This document shows, one piece after another, positions 16,804 to 26,593 of a stretch of 64,000 nt of DNA; positions within the stretch are counted from its first letter, which is position 1; each line of letters starts with the position of its first letter. This stretch comes from Leptolyngbya boryana PCC 6306. GTDB taxonomy: Bacteria > Cyanobacteriota > Cyanobacteriia > Leptolyngbyales > Leptolyngbyaceae. Location of the stretch: contig NZ_KB731325.1 of NCBI RefSeq assembly GCF_000353285.1, positions 73,006 to 137,005 on the forward strand. Reading direction: 5' to 3'. The notes beneath the pieces were generated by a model. The model ran no database searches. It saw nothing but the letters and a program-made list of their open reading frames with translations, and was not told the origin of the DNA. The position numbers were made by a program, and so were the translations under genes.

Positions 16804-18249
16804 ATGTACAGCCCCCTGGAGCGCTATATGGTTCAGAAATTACGGCAAGCAAAGCTGCCAGTGGCAGAAGTGAGCAAACTCACCGGAGCCAGTGAGCGAA
16901 CAATTCATCGGATTCAACACGAGCCAGAAGTTGAAGATGTAGACGAAGAGGAATTCCGGAAAAGCCGAAAGGTGGGAAGACCGAGCGGGGTCGATGAATT
17001 TGAAGCAGAGATCGCCCAATGGTTAGCAGAATCACGTAAGCCTGAAGATGGGGAAATGAAGGGCACCGAAGTCTTAGCCCGACTGCGGCAGAAAGGCTAC
17101 AAGGGTGGCAAGAGTGCGGTGTACGAAATGGTGCGACGGTTACGACCGACTGAGACCCCGATTCCCATCGTCCGCTTTGAGGGGCTACCTGGGGAGTTTT
17201 CCCAGCATGACTTTGGACAACGACGAGTGACCTATAGCGATGGGACTCAAGCGGTGGTGCGCTTCTTTGTTTCCCGATTGAAGTACTCGCGATTTGTGGA
17301 TGTGCAAGTGGTTGATAACGAGCAGCAAGAAACCGTCGTCCGAAGCTTACTACGAGCCTATGCTCATTTCGGTGGAGTGCCACTGATGAGCGTGTTTGAC
17401 AACATGAGTACGGTCGTACAGTCGCGCGAGGTACTCGATGATGGCACAATCCGGGTCAACTGGACGCAACGATTTGGGCAACTTGCGATGGACTGTGGCT
17501 TTATTCCCCTGGCTTGCTATCCCTACCGACCGCAGCAAAAAGGGTCCGTGGAGAACTTAGTGGGGTTTGTCAAAAGTAACTTCTTTTGCGGGCGCAACTT
17601 TGTAGATCGCGCCGACCTCGAAGCTCAGTTACGGAGCTGGGTTGAGTACGTCAACACTGAGCGAGTCTGTGATGCAACTGGAGAAATCCCACAAGCTCGG
17701 TTAGTGAGAGAATCCCTCAAACCCTGCGGGCATTCGGCTGACACTTATGCATTCAAAGTGAGTGTGGTCGTTCGACCGACCGCACGGGTGCATTATCGTG
17801 GGATTGAATACTCTGTTCCAGCCGAGACGATTGGACAGACGGTAACGTTGCATCTTCAACAATCGTCGATAGTGATCTACTTGGGAGAACGCAAGCTGTG
17901 CGAGCATCCGAGGATGCCAGACAATGGCAAAAGCAGTGTACAATTTGACCATGCTCAAGAGCTATTTCGATTCCGTCGCGGGAAGCCGTATGCTCAACGT
18001 CAATTACTACTAGACCTTGACCCCAGTGTAGAACCGTACTTCACAGAGCTAGTGCATCGTCGCCCCCAAGGTTGGGAGAAGGACATTGAGCAGATTTACG
18101 ATCTCTACCAGTGTATTGGGCGAGTCGATTTATTAGCGGCGATTGCATTAGCTACAGAACAACGATGCTTCGGCGCTGAGTACTTGATTGCGATAGTTCA
18201 GGAAAGCGCTTCAGTTTGCGATCTCTTATCGCTTCTCCATCAGGCTTGA
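16804..18249 (+). CDS. istA: IS21 family transposase IstA
   Basis: A 481-residue DDE transposase that cuts and joins the element ends. The N-terminal HTH 'VAEVSKLTGASERTIHRIQ' is followed by the catalytic core: D136 in 'FSQHDFGQ', D199 in 'SVFDNMST' and E250 in 'GSVENLVGFVK', all present. A C-terminal beta-barrel-like region follows ('VHYRGIEYSVPAETIG'). Length is normal and no frameshift is seen. It is followed after 82 bp by istB within the same element. Confidence 0.93.
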   Translation: MYSPLERYMVQKLRQAKLPVAEVSKLTGASERTIHRIQHEPEVEDVDEEEFRKSRKVGRPSGVDEFEAEIAQWLAESRKPEDGEMKGTEVLARLRQKGYKGGKSAVYEMVRRLRPTETPIPIVRFEGLPGEFSQHDFGQRRVTYSDGTQAVVRFFVSRLKYSRFVDVQVVDNEQQETVVRSLLRAYAHFGGVPLMSVFDNMSTVVQSREVLDDGTIRVNWTQRFGQLAMDCGFIPLACYPYRPQQKGSVENLVGFVKSNFFCGRNFVDRADLEAQLRSWVEYVNTERVCDATGEIPQARLVRESLKPCGHSADTYAFKVSVVVRPTARVHYRGIEYSVPAETIGQTVTLHLQQSSIVIYLGERKLCEHPRMPDNGKSSVQFDHAQELFRFRRGKPYAQRQLLLDLDPSVEPYFTELVHRRPQGWEKDIEQIYDLYQCIGRVDLLAAIALATEQRCFGAEYLIAIVQESASVCDLLSLLHQA

Positions 18250-18331
18250 TGGCTGATTTCCGCTCATGGGTCGCTGCTCTGCTCAATCAAAACGGAGTCA
18301 AGCTTTTTAGCCTGATTCATCGTTCTCTAGC

Positions 18332-19162
18332 ATGGATAAACACAAGCCAATGACCTTAGATATTTTGTGTAAACGATTGGGGCTAAATGCCATCCATCGC
18401 ATTCTTGACGAATTGATCCCGACAGCTGAACGGGAGCAGTGGTCTTATACTGCCTTTCTAGAACGCCTCTTGAGTGAAGAAATTGCTCAACGCACGGAAG
18501 GTCGGATTGCCAATTTAATCGCTCGTGCGAAGTTCCCCTTTCATGCCACCATCGAAACCTTTGACTTTACGTTTCGCAGTGACCTCAAGCGGCAAATGCT
18601 CGGTCGCTTTCTCGGTCCTGAATTAGTCAGTGAACATCGTTGCTTGATTTTAGAAGGTCCACCCGGAACTGGAAAAACACATCTCTGCATTGCCATTGCT
18701 TACAAAGCCATTCAAAATGGCTTCATTGCTCGATTTGCCACTGCTGCTACCTTGATCAACGAGTTGCGGATTGCTCCTGACCGCAATGCGGCTCTCAAAC
18801 CTTACCTTCAGCCCCATGTGCTGGTCATTGATGAGATGGGTTACTTGGGCTATGGAGCAGGAGCGGCTGATGTCTTGTTTCAGCTTGTAGACCATCGTTA
18901 TCATCAAGGTAAGCCCACCTTGTTCACCACCAATAAACCTTTAGCTCAATGGGGAAGAGTTTTGCATGATGAAGAACTCGCCAGAGCCATCATCGACCGC
19001 ACTCTCCATCATGGCGACTATCTCAAGCTTTCTGGTCCCTCCTATCGCTTGAAAGGGCGTAAACTTGACCTCGATCTACCTGATGCTGCACCAACCACTA
19101 AAGCTAAAAAAACTGATAGTACTGACAAAAGCCTTGACAACTCTCAACCTACTATTGCATAA
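18332..19162 (+). CDS. istB: IS21 family helper ATPase IstB
   Basis: A 276-residue AAA+ ATPase of the DnaC/IstB family that guides IstA to target DNA. Walker A is 'GPPGTGKTHLC' (residues 109-119) and Walker B is 'VLVIDEMGYLGYG' (about 167-179); the sensor region 'LFTTNKPLAQWG' is also typical. The C-terminal tail is lysine/threonine rich. It ends 67 bp before the right end of the element. Confidence 0.93.
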   Translation: MDKHKPMTLDILCKRLGLNAIHRILDELIPTAEREQWSYTAFLERLLSEEIAQRTEGRIANLIARAKFPFHATIETFDFTFRSDLKRQMLGRFLGPELVSEHRCLILEGPPGTGKTHLCIAIAYKAIQNGFIARFATAATLINELRIAPDRNAALKPYLQPHVLVIDEMGYLGYGAGAADVLFQLVDHRYHQGKPTLFTTNKPLAQWGRVLHDEELARAIIDRTLHHGDYLKLSGPSYRLKGRKLDLDLPDAAPTTKAKKTDSTDKSLDNSQPTIA

Positions 19163-19229
19163 GTAAATGGACTGCCATAATTTCCGGAATCTTTTCTCCT
19201 TTCAACTGCCATAGTTTCCGGAATCCACA

Positions 19230-19295
19230 GGTGGCAATGATGCGCTGCAAGAAATGCTAAGAGCAATGCGAGAGGTATGTCAGGAGTGGCAATAA
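19230..19295 (+). pseudogene. Detached 3' end of the NB-ARC gene
   Basis: Removing the IS21 element and one GGTGG copy joins codon 'LGG' at 16685 to 'NDALQEMLRAM' and '...EVCQEWQ' followed by TAA at 19293-19295. This is a natural amphipathic C-terminal helix, showing where the NB-ARC protein ended before the insertion. The fragment cannot be expressed alone. Confidence 0.85.
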
Positions 19296-19914
19296 AGGTC
19301 GAATGTTTAACGTTCTATCATTAAAAGCCCCCTTTATTTATAGGGCAAAATGCCCTCCTACATTTTCTATTGAAAAAGCCTCAAGGCTAGAGAGAATAAA
19401 GCTTTTGCTAAACGGATAAACTCTCTCAGAAGATGCCCCTGACAGGGATGGATGTTGGTTTTACACACTATAATGTCGGATTTATAAAACTGCTATCGCA
19501 CTGTTGATTACATTATTTCTGCTCCACGATCGCAGTTTGATCACCTCAACGATCTGATTACATCGAATAACTGGTGACGGGCGAACAGATTAGACACTGG
19601 TCAAGCCAGATCTCCAAATTTTGTCAGACGTTTGCGAACTAACTTGCCACTGTTCAATAACGCAAAATAATGGGCCGGAGACAGAATCAGCAGAAATGCT
19701 GCTCTGCTTGATCGCACCTGCATCATTCTAAGAAACTCAAATTAGCGATCGCTAAAATAGCTGTCTTGATTGCCTGTTAGGTGACAATACAACTGGCGAA
19801 CGAACGTCAGGGTATTGGCGAGCTAAACCTTTCTCCGGACGATTGCGTACTGCTTGACTCGACGAGTCAAGTGCCGAGCAAGAAAAAGACACTCTGAGAG
19901 AGTTCCATCGATAC
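19296..19914. other. Intergenic / left flank of the second IS21-like element
   Basis: No gene. A small hairpin (AGGGC-AAAAT-GCCCT, about 19342-19356) could end NB-ARC transcription. A 9-bp palindrome CTTGACTCG-A-CGAGTCAAG at 19853-19871 lies upstream of the second istA. The left end of the second element must be in this stretch, but I could not define matching terminal repeats or a target duplication. Confidence 0.4.
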
Positions 19915-21619
19915 ATGGAGACGCGAAGAGTGTCTGGAAAAGTCAAAATATATCAAGTCCAAGTGTATATGACCGCACGAGAAAAAGGCTTCACGCAAGT
20001 AGAAGCCGCAGAACTGGCTGGCTTTTCTGCCCGAACCGGACAGCGCATCGAAGCAGGCGACCATCAACCGAATCGAGGACGCATCCGTGACTGGCGCAGC
20101 ACCCCTGATCCGTTAGCAGAAGTTTGGGAATCTGAACTTGAACCCATGCTCAAAGCAAATCCTGGTCTTCAGCCGACAACGCTATTTGAATGGCTGCAAG
20201 AGCGCTATCCCGGCAAGTTATCCCCAAGTGCTTCGCACGGTGCAACGACGAGTTGCCGCCTGGAAAGCCTTGCATGGCGAACCGAAAGAGATCATGTTCG
20301 AGCTACGGCATGAACCGGGGATGATGGGCTTATCGGATTTCACCGAACTCAAAGGAATTGAGATCAGGATTGCGGGCAAGCCATTTGAGCATTTGTTGTA
20401 TCATTACCGACTGGCTTACAGTGGCTGGCAGTACGCTCAGATCATTCAGGGCGGTGAGAGCTTTATTGCATTGTCGGAAGGATTACAGAATGCGCTGTTT
20501 GCTTGTGGAGGAGTCCCGAAGCAACATCGTACCGATAGTCTCAGTGCGGCTTATCGCAACATGGGTGGAGCGCGAAATAAGCCCTTGACGCGCTTGTATG
20601 ATGACCTATGCAGTCATTACCGAATGCAACCAACGCGCAACAATACTGGTATCGCTCATGAGAATGGAGGGATAGAGTCACCGCACGGACATTTAAAGAA
20701 TCGCATCAAGCAAATGCTCTTACTTAGAGGCAGTCATGACTTTGACAGCATCGCTGACTATCAAGACCTGATCAATCGAGCGATTGCCAAATTGAACGAT
20801 CTCCATCCCAGAAAAATTGAGGAGGAGAAACAATATTTGCAACCCTTGCCTAAGTATCGAGTGCCTGACTATGAGGTGCTCACCGCAACGGTCAGTTGCC
20901 GCAGTACGATTGATGTGCGCTGTGTGCTCTACACGGTTCCATCTCGACTGATTGGACAGTCACTCGAACTGCATCTCTACCATGACCGGATTATCGGCTA
21001 CCTCAATCGTCACTCAGTCGTGGAGCTCCCTCGCATTCGAGTCAGTGATAAAGCAAAACGGCGCGCTCGGTGCATCAACTATCGGCATATTGCAGAAGGG
21101 CTACGTCTCAAGCCCAGAGCTTTCTTGTACTGTACCTGGCAACAAGAACTTCTGCCAAATCAGATATGGCGGGAGCTTTGGTCGCAACTCAAATGCCGGT
21201 TCGACCTCGACAGTGCTGCGGTGCTGATGGTAGAAGCTCTGTACATTGCGACCACGCAAGACAAAGAAATCGCAGTAGCAAGCTACCTGCAAGCACAACT
21301 CAATGCAAATAGCCTGACCCTGGCTACACTCCGCAAGCAGTTTCAACTCTTGAGCGATCTAAGCCTGCCCAATCTCACGACGACTCAACACAATTTAGAA
21401 CACTATGACCAACTCTTGCACCGAGAACCCGCCCACCAGTCCGTATCAGAATCTCAGCCTCCACCTCAAACGACTGCACCTACCTCACATGGCTGCATCA
21501 CTGGGAAACACTCGAACAACAAGCGATGCAGGAAGGCTGGTCTTACGCACAGTTCTTGCTGGTTCTGTGCGAATCGGAAGTCCAACACCGATGGAGCAAC
21601 CGTATCCAACGCGCTCTGA
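19915..21619 (+). pseudogene. istA: Second IS21-like IstA, frameshifted
   Basis: The N-terminal part 'METRRVSGKVKIYQVQVYM', an HTH ('FTQVEAAELAGFSARTGQRI') and 'TLFEWLQERYPGK' are in one frame up to 20217. The rest ('YPQVLRTVQRRVAAWK' onward) is in the next frame. Deleting one T of the pair at 20218-20219 restores a continuous reading. The catalytic acids remain visible: 'GLSDFTELKG', 'KQHRTDSLSA' and 'AHENGGIESPHGHLK'. It is clearly different from the intact istA at 16804. The downstream istB is also frameshifted by an extra T. Confidence 0.8.
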
Positions 21620-22230
21620 GAGAAGCCCAACTGCCAAGCGGAAAAACGGTTTCCAACTTTGACTTTTCCCATTGTCCGAGCTTCAACCCTGCTCCCTTGA
21701 TGCAGATGGCGGATGATCCTACTTGGCTCGGACGCGCCGAAAACCTTTTGTTGTTCGGAGCTTCAGGCGTTGGAAAGTCACATTTAGCAAGCGCTGTCTC
21801 GCGCCGCATGGTGGAGTTTGGTAAGCGAGTCAGGTTCTTTTCTGCCTTAGCTCTAGTCCAGCAATTACAGCAAGCAAAGCTGCAACTGCAATTGCAAGCA
21901 ATGCTGAAGAAGCTAGACCGCTTTGACCTACTCGTGCTTGATGATTTGGGCTATGTCAAAAAGACTGAGGCGGAAACCTCCGTGCTGTTTGAGCTAATTG
22001 CTCATCGATATGAGCGCAAAAGCTTACTGATTACTGCCAACCAGCCCTTCAGCCAATGGGATGCTATCTTCACCGATTCGATGATGACAGTCGCAGCCGT
22101 TGACCGTTTGGTGCATCATGCTTTGATTGTTGAAATTCAGACCGAGAGCTACCGCAAACAATCGGCAGTGTCTCGTTCTGAAGCATCGAAGACCGCCAAG
22201 AAAGAGACCGTTCAACCGAAACGTTCCTAG
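21405..22230 (+). pseudogene. istB: Second IS21-like IstB, frameshifted
   Basis: Begins 'MTNSCTENPP...LSLHLKRLHLPHMAA' in one frame, then continues 'HWETLEQQAMQEGWSYAQFL' in another. Dropping the T at 21498 joins them, giving a 274-residue IstB. Walker A 'GASGVGKSHLA' and Walker B 'LLVLDDLGYV' are intact downstream. The span of 826 nt (3n+1) agrees with one extra base. The part from 21526 could still be translated as a shorter protein. Confidence 0.8.
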
Positions 22231-22234
22231 CTGT

Positions 22235-22288
22235 CGTTTCGATCTTAATTGTCGTCTCGATCTTCGTTGTCATTTTGATCATCATTGT
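22235..22288 (+). repeat. Three 18-bp tandem repeats after the second istB
   Basis: CGTTTCGATCTTAATTGT, CGTCTCGATCTTCGTTGT and CATTTTGATCATCATTGT follow one another directly after the istB stop, then CGTGCAG. They are probably the internal right-end binding sites of the IS21-like element, which typically has repeated end sites. Confidence 0.5.
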
Positions 22289-23040
22289 CGTGCAGTTACC
22301 TTGAGCATTCTGCACAACTTTAATCTGTCATTCTTTAGCGATTACTGTTCTTGATCTCGCGACTAACCAAGAATGTTCTTAGTTCTTACTAGCCCGTCTT
22401 TGTCACTGTCGCGACTCGAACTTGTGCTTGACATCTAACAATTGCCTTCCCGCTGACAAAGCAATGCATCCAAGCTCATTGAAGAACAGCAGAGATAACT
22501 GTCAAGCCACTTGCTGAATGACCCTAGAGAAGAACTCAATCAATTTTTGAATAACTGAGTGCCGTTAGAGTGTCTGAACTTAGGATGGGGTAAGGAGATC
22601 GAACTCTTCTGAAAGACTCGACTTTGAATTCAGCGGAAACTTAGTTTTTGAAGCATGTATCAAATATCGATGCGATCGCTGGGGAGACGAGCAATACCTT
22701 GTAGGGAACAATAGCGTGGTCGCCAATCTAATTTTTCTTGGATTGCGACTGGATACTGAAACTCCAGGACAACCACAACTGGACAAGCGCGATCGCAGAG
22801 TAACGTGCATACTGCTGAATAGACTGGCTATCTCCCATTCGTTGCGTAAAAAACGAGGTCTGCGATGTGAGTATCTGGAAGAAGGTTTTTCAGAAACATG
22901 AGGTCTATCTCACGCTCGATAATTAAATCAACTGAGGTCATGGCAAATTGCTCGCTTCAACTTTGCCGTTTCCAGCACTGAGATTTCAGAACCAAGCGAG
23001 ACAAAAACTTTTTGAGAAGCGAAATCAGTGGGCATTATGA
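22289..23040. other. 750-bp region without a supported gene
   Basis: Short ORFs on both strands have no ribosome binding site and no family resemblance. A minus-strand reading from ATG 22941 ('MTSVDLIIEREIDLMFLKN') ends after 37 codons, and further minus-strand fragments ('CPVVVVLEFQYPVAIQEKL', about 22710-22790) look like debris of an unidentified gene. The right end of the second IS21-like element should lie in the first part. Confidence 0.35.
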
Positions 23041-23448
23041 ATGGGCAACGATGCACTCAAGCCTATGCAAAGCTTTTTTTCTCAACTTTTTTCTCGATCC
23101 TCCTCCGCTGCTCAGAGTACAACTCCAACATTGAGAAGCTATGGGCAGGATGTCTCCGGAGTTCTACCCCAAACAGTTCAAGAGGTTATCGAGTGGTTGA
23201 TGTTCAGTTTGATGCAGTACAACTATTTTGGAAAAGCGCACTTGTTCTGGATGGAAGCTGAAGATACTCCAGTTATGAGCAAGCAGCTTAAACAAGCTGC
23301 CCGCTGTCGAGAACCAATCTTTATGTACCGTTGCGACGATCGATCTCCAGCACCGCTGGATGGATATTACTGGCGGATGATGCCAGAACATCAGTCGATG
23401 AGAGTCTATCAGTTGGAGTTGAAAGAGGACGAACAATCGATGTTGTAA
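23041..23448 (+). CDS. Hypothetical protein (135 aa)
   Basis: I do not recognise this protein. A serine-rich N-terminus ('FFSQLFSRSSSAAQSTT') is followed by a globular region with many aromatic residues ('EVIEWLMFSLMQYNYFGKAH', 'GYYWRMMPEHQSMRVY'). It ends in an acidic tail. There is no signal peptide or membrane segment. The ATG at 23041 has no obvious Shine-Dalgarno site. The composition looks like real coding sequence. It is followed by palindromic copy C and the NERD-helicase gene, but is too far (278 bp) to be obviously co-transcribed. Confidence 0.5.
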   Translation: MGNDALKPMQSFFSQLFSRSSSAAQSTTPTLRSYGQDVSGVLPQTVQEVIEWLMFSLMQYNYFGKAHLFWMEAEDTPVMSKQLKQAARCREPIFMYRCDDRSPAPLDGYYWRMMPEHQSMRVYQLELKEDEQSML

Positions 23449-23517
23449 CTCTCAAAAGCGTTTAGAGAGAACGCCATCAGTTTCAGAACATTATGCTTGA
23501 CCTCATCGCGAATAATC

Positions 23518-23563
23518 TTTCTTGTGTAAGACTTGCAAAATAAATCCTTAATTACACAAGAAA
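23518..23563. promoter_or_regulatory. Palindromic element copy C
   Basis: TTTCTTGTGTAA (23518-23529), a 22-bp spacer containing CAAAATAAATCC, then TTACACAAGAAA (23552-23563); the 12-bp arms are perfect. It lies 162 bp upstream of the NERD-helicase gene, in the same orientation as copies A and B judged by spacer sequence. Confidence 0.75.
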
Positions 23564-23725
23564 ATAGATGACAACGTCTTCAGGAACAGGATTGCTTTCA
23601 AAATTGATCGAGTTCGCGCCTCAAATTTGTAGTGAATTTGTGAGGGGATTGCTTTTTTACGGTTTGTCCCCAATCCGGTATGAGCGGGAACACTTACGCT
23701 AAACGCAGCAATTTGATGAGTAGCG

Positions 23726-25966
23726 ATGGCAGATTGGGAGTTCATTGTCAGTGAGGTTTTTGGAGGACCCGGCGAGGATGGTGAGCGGCTGATCTGGGAA
23801 AAAGTTACACAGGCGCTCAAAGGGACGGGTGAAGGGATTGCCTGTCTTAACTACACCTACTTCAATCGCGATCGACAATTGCGCTATCAGCCTGACGTTC
23901 TATTAGTTAATCGTGACCAGGGCATTACCGTCATTGAGGTTAAATCCTTTGCGATCGATCAACTCGTTGAGATTCGCGCTAATCAGTGGGAGATGCAGAA
24001 CTTCTACACGCGCTATCTCTATCCGTTCCGGCAGGGAGAAAATCAACTGCGCCAAATTCTGAGAAGCTGCGATCGCCGAAAAGCACTCAGAGGTCGAATG
24101 CCAGGACGAGTGCTTGTGGCACTGCCTTGTGTTACTCGTGATGAATGGCAAGCTCGCGGATTTGACGTGGATCATCCAACTTGTCCACCGCTGATTTTTG
24201 GAGATGAGTTGGGACGACGCAGTCTTCGAGATGCCCTTGAATATCGTGCTCTTCCGATCGAGCGCGGAGAACAACCCTTGAATCTCAGTAATACTGATTG
24301 GAGAGAACTTCGACACGTTATTGTTGGCGGATCTCGTCCCGTTGTGCCAGTTCCCCCTCCATCGATTCAATCTCGATCAGATGTTCTCTCAACACTGCAA
24401 ACATTTATCGGGGAGTTTGATCAGCAGCAGGCGAAGATTGGCATTCAAATTCCGCCAGGTCCACAACGGATTCGAGGCATTGCGGGATCAGGGAAAACCT
24501 TATTGCTTTGCCAGAAAGCAGCCCGAATGCACCTTCAGCATCCGGATTGGGATATTGCATTGGTCTTTTTCACGCGAAGCCTCTATCAGCTTGTGCCAGA
24601 AATTTTGAGAACTTGGCTACACGAATGGAGTAACGGAGAGCTTGAGCCAGACTTCGTCAATGGTAAACTCAAAGTGCTTCACGCTTGGGGTGCTCGCGAT
24701 CGTGCAGGTCTCTATTCGCTGTTGCGCAATCAAGCAGGGGGAAGTGTCTTAACATCTGCGCCTGTAACGGGAAGTATTCCAGAACGACTCGCAGCAAACT
24801 GTAAACGCCTGCTTGAAAATCACCCGATTCAACCCACGTTCGATGCCATTCTCATTGATGAGGGGCAAGACCTACTGACTCGTGAAACACTGCAAATCGA
24901 AGACAAGCAAGCAATTTACTGGTTGGCTTGGCAAGCTTTACGCCCTGTTAACCCTCATTCTGATATCCGTCGTCTCATCTGGGCATATGACGAAGCTCAG
25001 AGTTTAGACTCGTTGAAAGTTCCGTCGTACCGAGAAGTGTTTGGCACGGAATTAGGAGCGTTGCTTTCGGGGCAGCGCACAGGCGGGAGCTATCCAGGTG
25101 GGATTCAAAAGAGCGAGGTGATGAAACGGTGCTACCGTACTCCTGGTCCGATTCTCGTTGCCGCTCATGCCTTGGGAATGGGCTTACTACGCCCGACAGG
25201 AATGCTCAGTGGGTTCACAACCCAACAAGATTGGCAGCAGATGGGCTACGAAGTAGAAGGAGATTTTCGTCGATCGCATCAGCCCATCAAATTGCACCGC
25301 CCTCCAGAAAATTCTCCCAATCCTGTCCCTCAGCTTTGGCAGCAACCGTTACTAGAATTTGAAGCGTACTCTGATCGTGCAATTCAATTTAACGCGATCG
25401 CGAAGCGGCTACGTCATCATATCGACGAAGAAGGCTTGCAGCCGAGTCGTGATTTACTTGTGATTGTTCTTGGTGGTGCTGAGACTGAGGAGTCATCACA
25501 GAGACATAGTGCAAGCTTTGAGCTTCAACGCCAGTTTGCCCAAACTTTGCGATCGCATGGAATCGACTACTACTTACCAGGAGCCTCGACTACTAATCAA
25601 CCTACTACCGGGATGAATCAGAATGTTGATACGTTCTGGATGTCTGGAGCAATAACCGTCTCGCGTATTCATCGCGCAAAAGGGCACGAAGCGAAATTCG
25701 TGTATATCCTTGGTCTCGAATCGGTTGCTCAACAGGAAGACAATCTTTTACTACGCAACCAGTTGTTTGTGGCATTAACGCGATCTCAAGCTTGGGTACA
25801 TTTATCGGGAATCAAAGATGCCCATACGTATTCCGATTATCTTCTCTATGACGAAGTTCGTCGGGTTATTGCCAGTGGAACAACGCTGAGATTTACCTAT
25901 CGGAAACCGTCACAGCGATCTCTTGTGGATGAAGATGAGATCGAGCCGTTGGTTGCTGTGAATTAA
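23726..25966 (+). CDS. NERD nuclease domain fused to UvrD-like SF1 helicase
   Basis: A 746-residue fusion. The N-terminal NERD nuclease-like domain shows 'YQPDVLLVNRDQGITVIEVK' (residues ~54-73) with the D and E-x-K residues of the PD-(D/E)XK core. The helicase part has Walker A 'GIAGSGKTLLL' (~248-258), 'AILIDEGQDLL' (~374-384) and the UvrD C-terminal motifs 'VSRIHRAKGHEAKFVYILG' (~645-663) and 'NQLFVALTRSQ' (~680-690). Such nuclease-helicase fusions are expected to process or degrade foreign DNA, and the neighbourhood (DISARM remnants, other nucleases) fits a defence role. I cannot match it to a named system. Start ATG 23726 gives the complete NERD domain. Confidence 0.85.
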   Translation: MADWEFIVSEVFGGPGEDGERLIWEKVTQALKGTGEGIACLNYTYFNRDRQLRYQPDVLLVNRDQGITVIEVKSFAIDQLVEIRANQWEMQNFYTRYLYPFRQGENQLRQILRSCDRRKALRGRMPGRVLVALPCVTRDEWQARGFDVDHPTCPPLIFGDELGRRSLRDALEYRALPIERGEQPLNLSNTDWRELRHVIVGGSRPVVPVPPPSIQSRSDVLSTLQTFIGEFDQQQAKIGIQIPPGPQRIRGIAGSGKTLLLCQKAARMHLQHPDWDIALVFFTRSLYQLVPEILRTWLHEWSNGELEPDFVNGKLKVLHAWGARDRAGLYSLLRNQAGGSVLTSAPVTGSIPERLAANCKRLLENHPIQPTFDAILIDEGQDLLTRETLQIEDKQAIYWLAWQALRPVNPHSDIRRLIWAYDEAQSLDSLKVPSYREVFGTELGALLSGQRTGGSYPGGIQKSEVMKRCYRTPGPILVAAHALGMGLLRPTGMLSGFTTQQDWQQMGYEVEGDFRRSHQPIKLHRPPENSPNPVPQLWQQPLLEFEAYSDRAIQFNAIAKRLRHHIDEEGLQPSRDLLVIVLGGAETEESSQRHSASFELQRQFAQTLRSHGIDYYLPGASTTNQPTTGMNQNVDTFWMSGAITVSRIHRAKGHEAKFVYILGLESVAQQEDNLLLRNQLFVALTRSQAWVHLSGIKDAHTYSDYLLYDEVRRVIASGTTLRFTYRKPSQRSLVDEDEIEPLVAVN

Positions 25967-26001
25967 TGCAAACTTGATTCATCGCCCTGGGATCTCGGGT
26001 T

Positions 26002-26401
26002 GTGTCGCAAAAGTTGGCCCAGATGTGGGACAAGTATGCCGACCCCTTGATGCAGGCGTTGGAAGTGCGGAAAGGGGAACGTAGCACGAGTCTGCAACGG
26101 GATTTGCAGAACCGGGCAGAAAAGGAAATTACCGATATCACTGCCATTCTGACGGAATTACAGAAGATCATCCTGAAGGAGTTGGAGGAACCGCAGGTCG
26201 AACAATTGACCTTATTTTAGCACGCTAGAACGGGAGCAGTTTGAGCGCAATATGAACAGTCTTAAAGCCAGGGCAGAACAAATTCCCAGAGAGATTGAAC
26301 AGGAGACGAGCCTGATTCGCAATTGGTTTGAACACCCAACGGCTTGATTATTCCCTCTAGCGGTCACATTCCTAATTCCCCACAAGCTGATCCATCCCTA
26401 G
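26002..26401 (+). pseudogene. Tail of an SNF2-type helicase, probably DISARM DrmD
   Basis: Broken C-terminal coding sequence: 'MWDKYADPLMQALEVRKGER' to 'EEPQVEQLTLF' then a stop, 'LEREQFERNMNSLKARAEQI' in another frame, 'RNWFEHPTA', a TGA, and 'LFPLAVTFLIPHKLI'. This fits my recollection of the end of the large SNF2 helicases of DISARM-like loci, where Arg or Gln stands at the TGA. At least one frameshift and one nonsense codon separate the parts, and the helicase domains themselves are gone. The family name is recalled, not searched. Confidence 0.5.
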
Positions 26402-26593
26402 TAGGCTAGAAAAGCTGATCTCTGATTCAAAGCGTTTGATTCATGCAAAAAACTCATACCTTCGCCATTCTTGCCCCGGTTCCAGAGATGCACCTGATCT
26501 CTGGATTAGAAGCCATTGCTACTCAACTGGACTCAGACGATTTGCCGTCTGACCACATGCCCAAAGTGGCATTCGGCAGTATGGACTTTGAGG

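Larger units (their letters stand above)
16686..19229 (+). mobile_element. Complete IS21-family insertion sequence with 5-bp target duplication
   Basis: 2544 bp. The ends are TGTGGATTCCGGAAA...TATGGCAG on the left and the near-perfect complement on the right (CTGCCATAG...TCCGGAATCCACA, one mismatch). Each end has a second internal copy of ATTCCGGAAATTATGGCAG, the multiple terminal sites typical of IS21. Flanks are GGTGG at 16681-16685 and 19230-19234. It carries istA and istB and both are intact, so the element may still be active. It landed in the 3' end of the NB-ARC gene. Confidence 0.93.

Noticed and set aside
20138-21619. Independent 493-residue protein starting at 20138
   Set aside because: Its first ~27 codons overlap the true IstA N-terminus in the wrong frame; it is the frameshifted remainder of IstA.
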